In this document: positions 15,185 to 24,415 of the stretch, piece by piece
How positions within the stretch are numbered: the stretch's first letter is position 1
Layout: the number at the start of each line of letters is the position of its first letter
Origin: an uncultured Prevotellaceae bacterium
GTDB lineage: Bacteria > Bacteroidota > Bacteroidia > Bacteroidales > Bacteroidaceae
Direction of reading: 5' to 3'
Assembly: GCA_900315105.1 (NCBI GenBank)
Contig: OMXX01000027.1
Coordinates: forward strand, 1 to 64,000
Length of the DNA stretch: 64,000 bases
Position numbers and translations under genes: made by a program
The notes under the pieces: generated by a model
Told to the model about the DNA's origin: nothing
What the model saw: only the letters and a program-made list of their open reading frames with translations
Database searches by the model: none

Positions 15185-16852
15185 TTATCTTGTATATTTC
15201 TTTCCATTCTTGACATAGACACCTTTATGAGTATCATATCTGTTGATACGCTGACCGTTCAGATTATATATCCTTTCATCAGAATGCTGTCCATTGACGA
15301 TGTTATCTATACTTGTGGTTGCATTCTCTTCAATTGGCAATATGCTTCCCCATTCATTCCATCCACTTGCATTCCTATAAGCAGAAATAGAAGATGCAGG
15401 TACATAGAGAATTCCAGTGTCACAACGTGTCTCCCTAAAAGCGCCTTCGCCTACCGAAGGAGGAGTCGTTGCATAACAGGTCATTTCCTTCAATGAAATA
15501 CTATTCAGGAAAGCATTAGGTCCGATACTTTGCAAAGAGCTTGGGAGAGTAATAGATATTAGAGAAGAACATCCATAGAACGTTGATTGTCCAATAGTAT
15601 TCACGGAGTTTGGAATAGATATTGAAGAGAGTTTAATACAAGTTGAAAATGCGCCAGGGCCTATAGCTGTCACAAAGTCCGGAATTACGATAAAAGTAAG
15701 TTCCAAACACCCCCAAAATGCATTTTGCCCTATGGCTGTCACAGAATTCGGAATAACAGTATTCTTACATCCATAAATCAATGTATTAGTTCCTGTTTCT
15801 ATAATGGCATTACAATCGTTTCTACTATCATATATTGCATTTCCCTCCTCTACTTTTAAAGAAGTGAGACCTGTACAACGTTGAAAAGCAGCATCTCCAA
15901 TATTTATTACAGATTTTGGAATTGTGATTGAAGTGAGGTTAGAGCAATCATTAAATGCCAAAACACCGATACTCTTCACAGAATTAGGGATTGTGATTGA
16001 AGTGAGATCCGTGCATCCATCGAACGCACTATTCCCAATACTTGTAACAGAGTTTGGAATAATAGTATTCCCACATCCCACAATCAACATATTGGATTGG
16101 GTTTCTATGATAGCATTACAGTTATTTCTACTATCGTATTTCGCGTTTCCATTCTCAACAATTATAGAAGTAAGGTCTGAGCAATCTTGAAAAGCACCGA
16201 TTCTAATATTTGTAACAGATTTAGGAATTATGATAGAAGCGAGATTAGAGCATCCATCGAACGCACTGTTCCCAATACTTGTAACAGAGTTTGGAATAAT
16301 AGTATTTCCACATCCCACAATCAATGTATTGGATTTGGTTTCTATGATAGCATTACAGTTATTTCTACTATCATATTTCGCGTTTCCAGGTTCTACTTTT
16401 ATAGAATTGAGATTCGGGCATTTTCTCAAAAAGCCAATTCCAATATTTGTAACTGAATTCGGAATTGTGATAGAGGTAAGACTTGAGCAATCATAGAAAA
16501 CTGATATTCCAATACTTGTAACAGAATTTGGAATTGTGATAGAGACAAGACTTGAGCAGTAAGCAAATGCACCTTTTCCAATACTCTCTACAGTATTAGG
16601 AATCGTGATAGATGTGAGATTACGACAATAACAGAAAGCACCTTCTCCTATGTTAGTAACCCCATCTTTAATTATAACTTTTTTTATTATATTCCGACGG
16701 AAACTCCAAGGAGCATTATTTAATTCATAGTCATCCATCTTCGTTCCGAATATGGTCAATGTACCATCATCTGACATTTTCCATGAAACATCAGCATGGA
16801 CAGCACCATTGGTGAACAAACTTAGAACAAACAGTATAATAGCTTTTTTCAT
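15185..16852 (-). CDS. BspA-like leucine-rich-repeat surface protein
   Basis: This 555-residue protein has a signal peptide (MKKAIILFVLSLFTNGAVHA) followed by about 14 LRR_5/BspA-type repeats of roughly 23 residues (pattern SITIPNSVTSIGxxAFxxCSxL). Longer spacer units built on KYDSRNNCNAIIET recur three times. The C-terminus, RIYNLNGQRI...GVYVKNGKKY, is a short secretion/sorting tail of the kind seen on Prevotella and Porphyromonas surface proteins. It is probably displayed or secreted and used in adhesion. The DNA repeats of about 270 bp make copy-number change by recombination likely. Confidence 0.9.
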   Translation of the reverse strand: MKKAIILFVLSLFTNGAVHADVSWKMSDDGTLTIFGTKMDDYELNNAPWSFRRNIIKKVIIKDGVTNIGEGAFCYCRNLTSITIPNTVESIGKGAFAYCSSLVSITIPNSVTSIGISVFYDCSSLTSITIPNSVTNIGIGFLRKCPNLNSIKVEPGNAKYDSRNNCNAIIETKSNTLIVGCGNTIIPNSVTSIGNSAFDGCSNLASIIIPKSVTNIRIGAFQDCSDLTSIIVENGNAKYDSRNNCNAIIETQSNMLIVGCGNTIIPNSVTSIGNSAFDGCTDLTSITIPNSVKSIGVLAFNDCSNLTSITIPKSVINIGDAAFQRCTGLTSLKVEEGNAIYDSRNDCNAIIETGTNTLIYGCKNTVIPNSVTAIGQNAFWGCLELTFIVIPDFVTAIGPGAFSTCIKLSSISIPNSVNTIGQSTFYGCSSLISITLPSSLQSIGPNAFLNSISLKEMTCYATTPPSVGEGAFRETRCDTGILYVPASSISAYRNASGWNEWGSILPIEENATTSIDNIVNGQHSDERIYNLNGQRINRYDTHKGVYVKNGKKYTR

Positions 16853-16895
16853 TGCTTAATAATAATATTACATTCGTCTTTTATTATATCGAGTG

Positions 16896-16903
16896 CAAAT
16901 ATA
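16896..16903 (-). promoter_or_regulatory. -7 element before the BspA-like gene
   Basis: TATATTTG on the minus strand is an exact TAnnTTTG match about 44 bp before the start codon. No good -33 TTG is seen at 19-21 bp. The remaining spacer (16904-17100) is AT-rich with no gene. Confidence 0.55.
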
Positions 16904-17100
16904 TATAAAATTTTCCAATTAAAAGCATTTGAGATAGAAATATTCATTCTTTTGTCAAGAAATTCCAATATGCCTCCTTTGATCCTTAGACCACAAAATC
17001 ACTCAAAAACATGAGACATACAAATAATATGCTTTTTTCATGATGTTTTAAGCAACATAACGCAAGAACAAGAAAGTGACAGAAATAAGTTGGAATACAT

Positions 17101-17131
17101 TTGCATATTTCATGTTTTCTTTGTATTTTTG
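17101..17131 (+). promoter_or_regulatory. Promoter of the Y-family polymerase gene
   Basis: TTG (17101-17103) and TATTTTTG (17124-17131) are separated by exactly 20 bp. The start codon follows 35 bp later. I did not recognise a LexA operator. Confidence 0.8.
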
Positions 17132-17166
17132 CATCATAAAAAAACGAAACAAAAGTTTCCATTAGG

Positions 17167-18696
17167 ATGACTTGCCCCAAAATGCAAAGCAGCAAGAGAA
17201 CATATATCGCCATTGACTTGAAATCGTTCTATGCCTCCGTGGAATGCGTGGAACGAGGACTAGACCCGTTGTCAACAAACCTTGTAGTGGCTGATGAAAG
17301 CAGGACGGAGAAGACTATCTGCCTTGCCGTATCACCATCGCTAAAGGCTTATGGCATAGGAGGTCGTGCACGATTATTCGAGGCTGTTCAACGCGTTAGG
17401 GAGGTTAACAACGAACGAAGGATGAATATTCCAAACCATCGCTTTATAGGCAGGTCAATCGATGATAAGGAGTTAAAAGAGCATCCTGACTGGGAACTGG
17501 ATTTCATCCGGGCGGTACCACGAATGGCATTCTACATAGAATACAGCACTCAAATATATAAGATATACCTTAAATATATTGCTCCGGAGGATATTCACGT
17601 ATATTCTATCGACGAGGTGTTCATGGATGTCACGGCATACCTAAGCACATATAAGATGACGGCTCACGAGCTTGCAAGGACAATGATTCGTGACGTGCTT
17701 GAGAATACGGGAATCACGGCAACTGCCGGCATAGGCACAAACCTGTATCTTTGCAAGATAGCCATGGATATAGTGGCAAAGCACATCCCTGCGGATAAGG
17801 ACGGAGTACGTATCGCAGAGATAGATGAGATGTCGTACAGGAAACAGCTTTGGGACTACCGTCCGCTAACAAAATTCTGGCGAGTGGGCAGAGGAATCGC
17901 CGAGAAGCTTGCAAAATATGGCATAGAGACTATGGGGGACATAGCACGCACCTCAATCAATAACGAAGCTCTACTCTATCGTCTCTTTGGAGTAAATGCC
18001 GAACTGCTTATCGACCATGCTTGGGGCTGGGAACCCGTAGGAATGGAGTATATCAAAGCTTACAAGCCTGAGACAAACTCCATGAGCAGCGGACAGGTAC
18101 TTCATGAGCCATACACATTCGAGAAAGCGAGGAATGTAGTTATGGAAATGGCAGATGCTATAAGTCTTGATCTGGTGGAGAAACGTCTCGTTACCAACCA
18201 ACTAATCCTTACAATAGGCTTTGACCGCGAGAGTCTTGAACGAGCAGAGACAGCAGTTAGATACAAAGGTAATATTGTGACGGATTATTATGGACGTACA
18301 GTTCCAAAACATGCACACGGAACGGCAAATCTGAATGGTTATTCATCTTCAAGTAAAGAGATAATCGAAGCTGTTATCTCGTTGTATGACAAGATTGTAG
18401 ATCACGATTTGCTTATCCGTCGCTTGAATATCACAACGAACAATATCATCAGCGAAACAGAAGCCAGAAACAAGGTGAAAGAGCCCATACAGCTTGACCT
18501 CTTCACCGATTATGAAGCATTAGCCATTGAGGCAGGAAAGCAGAATGCAGAGCGTAACAAGGAGCGCAAAATGCAGGAAGCACTTATTGCGATTAAGCAT
18601 AAATTTGGTAAGAATGCAATCCTAAAGGGTACAAGTTTCTCGGAAGGGGCAACGGCAAGAGACAGAAACAACCAGATTGGAGGGCACAAAGCCTGA
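17167..18696 (+). CDS. Y-family DNA polymerase (UmuC/ImpB-type)
   Basis: This 509-residue protein opens with [19 protein letters not shown] (palm motif 1) and carries the catalytic [10 protein letters not shown] segment near residue 140. Little-finger features and a C-terminal extension beyond DinB length follow. It is expected to perform translesion synthesis. A second in-frame ATG ([12 protein letters not shown]) lies six codons downstream and may be the true start. The small YolD-like gene 61 bp downstream is a partner often found beside such polymerases. Confidence 0.88.
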   Translation: MTCPKMQSSKRTYIAIDLKSFYASVECVERGLDPLSTNLVVADESRTEKTICLAVSPSLKAYGIGGRARLFEAVQRVREVNNERRMNIPNHRFIGRSIDDKELKEHPDWELDFIRAVPRMAFYIEYSTQIYKIYLKYIAPEDIHVYSIDEVFMDVTAYLSTYKMTAHELARTMIRDVLENTGITATAGIGTNLYLCKIAMDIVAKHIPADKDGVRIAEIDEMSYRKQLWDYRPLTKFWRVGRGIAEKLAKYGIETMGDIARTSINNEALLYRLFGVNAELLIDHAWGWEPVGMEYIKAYKPETNSMSSGQVLHEPYTFEKARNVVMEMADAISLDLVEKRLVTNQLILTIGFDRESLERAETAVRYKGNIVTDYYGRTVPKHAHGTANLNGYSSSSKEIIEAVISLYDKIVDHDLLIRRLNITTNNIISETEARNKVKEPIQLDLFTDYEALAIEAGKQNAERNKERKMQEALIAIKHKFGKNAILKGTSFSEGATARDRNNQIGGHKA

Positions 18697-18757
18697 ACAT
18701 CTACTATATACAATCCACCTTCGGTCTTTGACCTTAGACTTTAGACTTACAGAAAAA

Positions 18758-18955
18758 ATGGGTAAATACGACGACATAATAAATCTTCCACATCATATAT
18801 CAAAGGAACATCCACAGATGTCTATGTATATGAGGGCAGCTCAGTTTGCCCCATTCGCTGCATTGACAGGGCATGATTCTGCTATTGAGGAAACAGCAAA
18901 AGCGTTTCAGATAGAACAGGACAATAACGGGTATGAAGCGGAGACGAATCCATGA
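18758..18955 (+). CDS. YolD-like small protein
   Basis: This 65-residue protein begins [19 protein letters not shown] and contains [22 protein letters not shown], the hallmark of YolD-like proteins encoded next to Y-family polymerases. A longer in-frame start at 18677 overlaps the polymerase gene, but its extra residues look non-conserved, so the ATG at 18758 is preferred. It probably modulates translesion synthesis (family context). Confidence 0.8.
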   Translation: MGKYDDIINLPHHISKEHPQMSMYMRAAQFAPFAALTGHDSAIEETAKAFQIEQDNNGYEAETNP

Positions 18956-19061
18956 ACTACTCAACGCAAACAAAATGATATTCCTGCATTCAGACAAAAG
19001 CACTTTTTCCAAAAAACTCATACCATATAGCCTTACTCTCAAAATAAAAACAAATTAAAAA

Positions 19062-19093
19062 TTTGCAGATATCAGAAAAAAAGAGTAACTTTG
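19062..19093 (+). promoter_or_regulatory. Threonine operon promoter
   Basis: TTTG (19062-19065) and TAACTTTG (19086-19093) are separated by 20 bp, an ideal Bacteroidota promoter. Transcription would begin near 19100, leaving a leader of about 175 bases before thrA. The rest of the 320-bp gap before it (18956-19061) shows no gene. Confidence 0.85.
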
Positions 19094-19099
19094 CAGACG

Positions 19100-19275
19100 A
19101 TTTCGCATAGCGATGACAGGAAGCATCATATAGTATGTCTGTTCATCCCTCTTTTGTATCGAGGAATGGAAGACTGCTGTGGATTGCAACCTATCAGGGC
19201 ATACGAAAGCAAGAGAATTAATCACGCCCCGGTTGTTTCGGGGAATTATATCTAACAAACTTTTCAACAAACCAA
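19100..19275 (+). promoter_or_regulatory. Structured leader of the threonine operon
   Basis: The 175-base leader contains two small frames, MTGSII (19113-19133) and a 28-codon frame (19135-19221). It also has complementary arms GTATG (from 19134) and CATAC (from 19199), and a compact CCCCG / CGGGG hairpin (19227-19243) before the thrA start. Threonine and isoleucine codons in the first frame recall thrL attenuation, but the peptide is very short and no T-run follows the hairpin. Regulation by the leader is plausible, not shown. Confidence 0.45.
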
Positions 19276-21726
19276 ATGAAAGTATTGAAATTTGGCGGAA
19301 CATCCGTGGGTTCCGTAGAGAGCATTCTAAGCCTAAAGCAGATTGTAACGAAAGAGGCTAAGTCACAACCCGTTGTTGTTGTGGTAAGCGCTTTAGGCGG
19401 TATTACCGACAAACTTATTGCAACCTCTAAACTCGCCCTTGCAGGTGACGAGCGTTATCGTGAATCATTCGATGAGATCGTGGATCGTCATCACAAGATG
19501 ATTGACACCATAATCACGGACACAAAAAGCAGAGAACAACTTTTCAACACCGTGGATGCGCTGCTCGAACAGCTTCGCAGCATTTATTTCGGTGTATTCC
19601 TCATACACGACCTGAGCGAGAAGACTCAGGACGCTATCGTTTCTTACGGCGAACGCCTCAGTTCTAACATCGTGGCAACCCTCATTAAGGGCGCTAAATG
19701 GTTTGATTCCCGCGATTTCATCAAGACTGAGCGTAAGATGGGCAAGCACACGCTTGATGCCGAACTTACCAACAAACTGGTGCGCCAGACATTCGCCGAC
19801 CTTCCAAGGGTGAGTCTCGTACCTGGTTTTATCTCTCGCGACAAGGACACCAACGAGGTGACAAACCTCGGTCGTGGTGGTTCTGACTATACAGCTGCCA
19901 TTATCGCAGCTGCCCTTGATGCCGATGTGCTGGAGATTTGGACAGACGTTGACGGCTTCATGACAGCCGATCCACGCGTTATCAAGTCAGCATACACCAT
20001 CAACGAGCTATCATACGTAGAGGCTATGGAGCTTTGTAACTTCGGTGCAAAAGTGATCTATCCTCCGACGATATATCCTGTATGCGTGAAGAATATCCCT
20101 ATCAAGGTTAAGAACACATTCAACCCTGAACATCCAGGCACTCTCATCAAGGATAAGATTGAAGGCGACCACAAGCCTATCAAGGGTATATCTTCAATCA
20201 ACGGAACGGCACTCATCACCGTTACAGGTCTCTCTATGGTCGGTGTAATCGGCGTAAACCGCCGTATCTTCACAGCTCTTGCCAACGAGGGGATCTCCGT
20301 ATTCATGGTTTCACAGGCTTCTTCCGAAAACTCCACATCCATCGGTGTAAAGGAAGATGATGCAGACAAAGCAGCACAGGTGCTCAACGATGAGTTTGCC
20401 AAGGAGATAGAGACTGGCGCGATGTATCAGATGATCGTGGAGCGTGGTCTTGCTACCATCGCTATCGTAGGCGAGAACATGAAGCACACGCCGGGTATCG
20501 CTGGTAAGCTCTTCGGCACATTAGGCCGTTCAGGTATCAGCATCATAGCTTGCGCACAGGGAGCTTCTGAGACGAATATCTCATTCGTTGTGAACAGCCA
20601 GTTCCTCAGAAAGTCGCTCAACGTAATCCATGATTCATTCTTCCTTTCAGAATATAAGGTACTGAACCTCTTCCTCTGCGGTATAGGAACAGTAGGTGCG
20701 AAACTCATAGAGCAGATACGCTCTCAGCAGCCAACACTCATGAAGGAGTCACGTCTGAAACTCAACGTGGTAGGCATAGCATCTTCAAGAAATGCCATCT
20801 TCGACCGCGATGGAATCGACCTTGACAACTACATGGAGCAGCTCAAGGCTTCCGAGCCTTCAAACAGCAAGAAGCTCCTTGAGAACATCATCGGCATGAA
20901 CATATTCAATGCCGTATTCGTTGACTGTACCGCATCAAGCGAGGTAGCAGGATTGTACCAGTCATTACTTGAGAAGAACGTAAGCGTTGTGGCTGCCAAC
21001 AAGGTTGCTGCATCAGGCAACTATGATGACTATATGAAACTGAAGCGCACAGCCTTGTCACGTGGTGTGAAATATCGCTTCGAGACAAACGTAGGTGCTG
21101 GTCTTCCTATCATCGGAACTATTAACGACCTAAAGAACTCAGGCGACAAAATACTTAAAATTGAGGCAGTTCTATCTGGTACGCTCAACTACATCTTTAA
21201 CGCTCTCTCTGCCGATGTTCCATTCTCTGAGACTGTAAAGCAGGCTAAGGAACTCGGTTATGCAGAGCCAGATCCACGTATTGATTTGAGCGGCAAGGAT
21301 GTTATCCGCAAGCTCGTAATCCTCACACGCGAGGCTGGCTATAAGATTGAGCAGGAGGATGTGGAGAAGAACCTTTTCGTGCCTGACGAGTACTTCGACG
21401 GTTCAGTAGAAGATTTCTGGGCAAAGCTCCCTGCACTCGACGCTGATTTTGAGGCAAAGCGCAAGGAACTTGAGGCTGAAGGTTGCCGCTGGAGATTCGT
21501 TGCTCGCATGGAGGCTCTTGAGGATGGTAAGGTAAAGGCGAGTGTCGGGCTCAACAAGATACCTTCCAACCACTCATTCTATGAGCTTGAGGGCAGTAAC
21601 AACATCGTCACCCTCACAACTGCACGCTACAAGGAATACCCTATGCTCATTCAGGGCTATGGTGCCGGTGCAAGTGTAACGGCTGCCGGTGTATTCGCTA
21701 ACATTATGTCAATCGCAAACATTTAA
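19276..21726 (+). CDS. thrA: Bifunctional aspartokinase / homoserine dehydrogenase
   Basis: This 816-residue fusion has an N-terminal aspartate kinase (KFGGTSVGS at residues 5-13; NLGRGGSDYTA near 215), two ACT regulatory domains (about 300-460), and a C-terminal homoserine dehydrogenase (nucleotide-binding LFLCGIGTVG near 474; AANKVAASG; VLSGTLNYIFN). It catalyses the first and third steps from aspartate to threonine and methionine. The ACT domains suggest feedback control by threonine. It heads a three-gene operon behind a clear promoter. Confidence 0.97.
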   Translation: MKVLKFGGTSVGSVESILSLKQIVTKEAKSQPVVVVVSALGGITDKLIATSKLALAGDERYRESFDEIVDRHHKMIDTIITDTKSREQLFNTVDALLEQLRSIYFGVFLIHDLSEKTQDAIVSYGERLSSNIVATLIKGAKWFDSRDFIKTERKMGKHTLDAELTNKLVRQTFADLPRVSLVPGFISRDKDTNEVTNLGRGGSDYTAAIIAAALDADVLEIWTDVDGFMTADPRVIKSAYTINELSYVEAMELCNFGAKVIYPPTIYPVCVKNIPIKVKNTFNPEHPGTLIKDKIEGDHKPIKGISSINGTALITVTGLSMVGVIGVNRRIFTALANEGISVFMVSQASSENSTSIGVKEDDADKAAQVLNDEFAKEIETGAMYQMIVERGLATIAIVGENMKHTPGIAGKLFGTLGRSGISIIACAQGASETNISFVVNSQFLRKSLNVIHDSFFLSEYKVLNLFLCGIGTVGAKLIEQIRSQQPTLMKESRLKLNVVGIASSRNAIFDRDGIDLDNYMEQLKASEPSNSKKLLENIIGMNIFNAVFVDCTASSEVAGLYQSLLEKNVSVVAANKVAASGNYDDYMKLKRTALSRGVKYRFETNVGAGLPIIGTINDLKNSGDKILKIEAVLSGTLNYIFNALSADVPFSETVKQAKELGYAEPDPRIDLSGKDVIRKLVILTREAGYKIEQEDVEKNLFVPDEYFDGSVEDFWAKLPALDADFEAKRKELEAEGCRWRFVARMEALEDGKVKASVGLNKIPSNHSFYELEGSNNIVTLTTARYKEYPMLIQGYGAGASVTAAGVFANIMSIANI

Positions 21727-21739
21727 AGGAGAAACGATT

Positions 21740-22984
21740 ATGAAGCACATAATAATTCTGGGCGATGGAATGGCAGATAAAGCCATTGATAAACTCGGCG
21801 GAAAGACTCCGTTGCAGTTCGCCAAGACTCCTTACATGGATATGCTGGCAAAGATGGGACGTACTGGTCGCCTCATAACCGTTCCTGAGGGCTATAACCC
21901 AGGTTCTGAGGTTGCCAACACCGCTATACTCGGCTATGACCTCGACAAGGTTTACGAAGGTCGCGGTCCTCTTGAGGCCGCTTCCATCGGTTACGAGATG
22001 AAGCCTCTCGACCTCGCTCTTCGCTGCAACATCATCTGCGTTCGCGAGGACGGTACTATCAAAACCCATAATGGCGGCAATCTCTCTACAGAGGATGCAG
22101 GTCCGCTGATTGACCTTCTCAACGAGAAACTCGGCTCTGACCGCGTAAAATGGGTGAAAGGCATACAGTATCGCCATCTGCTCATAATTGACGGTGGCTC
22201 AAAGCATATTGTCTGCGCCCCACCCCATGACCATCCGAATGAGTCTTGGCGTCCGCTCCTCGTTCAGCCGGAAAAAGGTTGGGAGAACAAACGTGAGGAA
22301 GGTCGTATGACGGCACAGGAAACAGCAGATCTGCTCAATGACCTCATCATCAAGTCGCAGGACATTCTGCTCAATGCCCCTCTCAACATCAAGCGCAAGG
22401 CAGAGGGTAAGGACCTTGCCAATATCATCTGGCCTTGGAGCGGCGGTTATCGTCCTGCCATGCAGACTCTCAGCGAGATATACCCTTCGGTGAAATCGGG
22501 CGCTGTGGTATCAGCCGTTGACCTTATCCGTGGAATCGGACACTATGCAGGTCTCGATATCATCGAAGTGGAAGGCGCGACAGGTCTCTGGGACACCAAC
22601 TACGAGGGCAAGACAAAGGCTGCACTCGATGAACTGAAGAAGAAGGATTTCGTTTTCCTCCATGTAGAGGCAAGTGACGAGGCCGGACACGACGGAGAGG
22701 TGGATCTGAAGGTGAAGACCATAGAGAACCTTGATTCTCGCATGATAGGTCCTATATACGAAGAAACAAAGACATGGGACGAGCCTGTGTGCATCGCCAT
22801 CCTACCCGACCATTTCACACCTGTGGAACTTCGAGTACACGTTGGAGAGCCTGTACCTTTCATCATCTACTATCCAGGCATAGAGCCAGACGATACGCAG
22901 GTATATGATGAGGTTTCATGCGTTACAGGCAGCTACGGCATCCTGAAGCTTCAGGAGTTCATGCAAACAATAATGAAATACTAA
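21740..22984 (+). CDS. Proposed homoserine kinase (ApgM-like)
   Basis: This 414-residue protein belongs to the alkaline-phosphatase superfamily, in the cofactor-independent phosphoglycerate mutase ApgM group. Metal and phosphate sites are visible in IILGDGMAD, EVANTAILGYD, HVEASDEAGHDGE and ILPDHFTP. The start (ATG at 21740, preceded by AAAGGAG) gives the family N-terminus. Its place between thrA and thrC, with no classical thrB in the operon, matches the TIGRFAM family described as proposed homoserine kinase. Homoserine phosphorylation is therefore more likely than a glycolytic role. Simple annotation as phosphoglycerate mutase would be misleading. Confidence 0.85.
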   Translation: MKHIIILGDGMADKAIDKLGGKTPLQFAKTPYMDMLAKMGRTGRLITVPEGYNPGSEVANTAILGYDLDKVYEGRGPLEAASIGYEMKPLDLALRCNIICVREDGTIKTHNGGNLSTEDAGPLIDLLNEKLGSDRVKWVKGIQYRHLLIIDGGSKHIVCAPPHDHPNESWRPLLVQPEKGWENKREEGRMTAQETADLLNDLIIKSQDILLNAPLNIKRKAEGKDLANIIWPWSGGYRPAMQTLSEIYPSVKSGAVVSAVDLIRGIGHYAGLDIIEVEGATGLWDTNYEGKTKAALDELKKKDFVFLHVEASDEAGHDGEVDLKVKTIENLDSRMIGPIYEETKTWDEPVCIAILPDHFTPVELRVHVGEPVPFIIYYPGIEPDDTQVYDEVSCVTGSYGILKLQEFMQTIMKY

Positions 22985-22989
22985 ACAAG

Positions 22990-24321
22990 ATGAAATATTA
23001 TAGTACAAATAAGAAAGCACCGATAGCAACGCTCGAAAAGGCCGTTGTAAAGGGTTTGGCTGAGGATCGCGGCCTCTACATGCCAGAGAACATCAAGGCA
23101 CTCCCAAAGGAGTTCTTTGACAACATCGACAAGATGTCGTTTCAGGAGATTGCATACACAGTTGCTGATGCATTCTTCGGTGAGGATGTTGACGCAGAAT
23201 CATTGAAGCATATTGTCTATGACACATTGCAGTTCGATTGTCCTATCGTACCTGTTACCGAGAACATCTACACCCTCGAACTCTTCCATGGTCCTACTCT
23301 CGCATTCAAGGATGTAGGCGCACGCTTCATGGCGCGTCTGCTCCAGTATTTCCTCAAGAAGGGCGGTGAATACGTAAGTTCTGCCTCTGCTTCAGCAAAG
23401 GATGGCGTAAACGTACTCGTGGCAACTTCCGGTGACACAGGTAGTGCCGTAGCCAACGGATTCCTCGGTGTTGACGGCATCCATGTATATGTTCTTTATC
23501 CAAAGGGAAAGGTAAGTCCTATTCAGGAATGTCAGTTCACTACTCTCGGCAAGAACATAACAGCAGTTGAGGTTGACGGTGTATTCGACGATTGTCAGGC
23601 TCTCGTTAAGTCTGCATTCATGGATGCAGAGCTCAACGCACACATGAAGCTGACATCGGCAAACTCTATCAATGTAGCTCGTTTCCTCCCACAGGCATTC
23701 TATTACTTCAACGCCTATGCTCGCCTCAAGGCTCTCGGCAAGGCTGACCAGATGGTGGTATGCGTACCTTCAGGTAACTTTGGAAACATCTGCGCAGCTC
23801 TCTTCGGTCACAAGATGGGACTCCCAGTAAAGCGTTTCATTGCAGCCAACAATGCTAACGATATCTTCTTCAAGTATCTCCAGACAGGCAAGTACGAGCC
23901 AAAGGCTTCACTCGCAACATTGGCTAACGCTATGGACGTAGGTGATCCTTCAAACTTCGCTCGTATCTACGACCTCTACAAAGGCCGTCACGAGACCATC
24001 ACAAGTCTTATAAGCGGTGCTACATACAAGGATGAGCAGATTGCAGAGACCATGAAGCAATGCTTTAAAGAAACAGGATATATTCTTGACCCTCATGGTG
24101 CTTGCGGTTATCAGGCTCTCAAGGAACAGCTTCGTGAAGGTGAGGTTGGCGTATTCTGTGAGACAGCTCATCCAGCTAAGTTCAAGGAGAAGGTAGATGC
24201 TATACTCGGAAGCGACATCGAGATTCCGGCACGCCTTCAGGAGTTCATGAAGGGTACAAAACAGAGCATTGACATGACCAAGGACTTTGAGTCTTTCAAG
24301 GCATTCCTCATGAATGAATAA
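22990..24321 (+). CDS. thrC: Threonine synthase
   Basis: This 443-residue PLP enzyme starts MKYYSTNKKAPIATLEKAV. The PLP-lysine segment LAFKDVGARF, the phosphate-binding SGDTGSAVANG loop, and VPSGNFGNICA are all present. It converts O-phosphohomoserine to threonine, the last step of the pathway. The start codon lies 5 bp after the preceding stop, consistent with one operon. Confidence 0.96.
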   Translation: MKYYSTNKKAPIATLEKAVVKGLAEDRGLYMPENIKALPKEFFDNIDKMSFQEIAYTVADAFFGEDVDAESLKHIVYDTLQFDCPIVPVTENIYTLELFHGPTLAFKDVGARFMARLLQYFLKKGGEYVSSASASAKDGVNVLVATSGDTGSAVANGFLGVDGIHVYVLYPKGKVSPIQECQFTTLGKNITAVEVDGVFDDCQALVKSAFMDAELNAHMKLTSANSINVARFLPQAFYYFNAYARLKALGKADQMVVCVPSGNFGNICAALFGHKMGLPVKRFIAANNANDIFFKYLQTGKYEPKASLATLANAMDVGDPSNFARIYDLYKGRHETITSLISGATYKDEQIAETMKQCFKETGYILDPHGACGYQALKEQLREGEVGVFCETAHPAKFKEKVDAILGSDIEIPARLQEFMKGTKQSIDMTKDFESFKAFLMNE

Positions 24322-24415
24322 TCCGACGATATTGTTAAGAGTGAAAAATGAAGAATTTTTCACTCTTAACTTTTCACTAAAATCTTTATTCTCTAATCTT
24401 TACTCTAGAAACAGC

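Noticed and set aside
15185..16852. Gene decay suggested by long internal DNA repeats
   Set aside because: The frame is intact from signal peptide to sorting tail; the repeats are the normal LRR_5 pattern.
19113..19133. Classical thrL-type leader peptide
   Set aside because: Only six codons with one Thr and two Ile, and no terminator T-run; kept only as a possible part of the leader.
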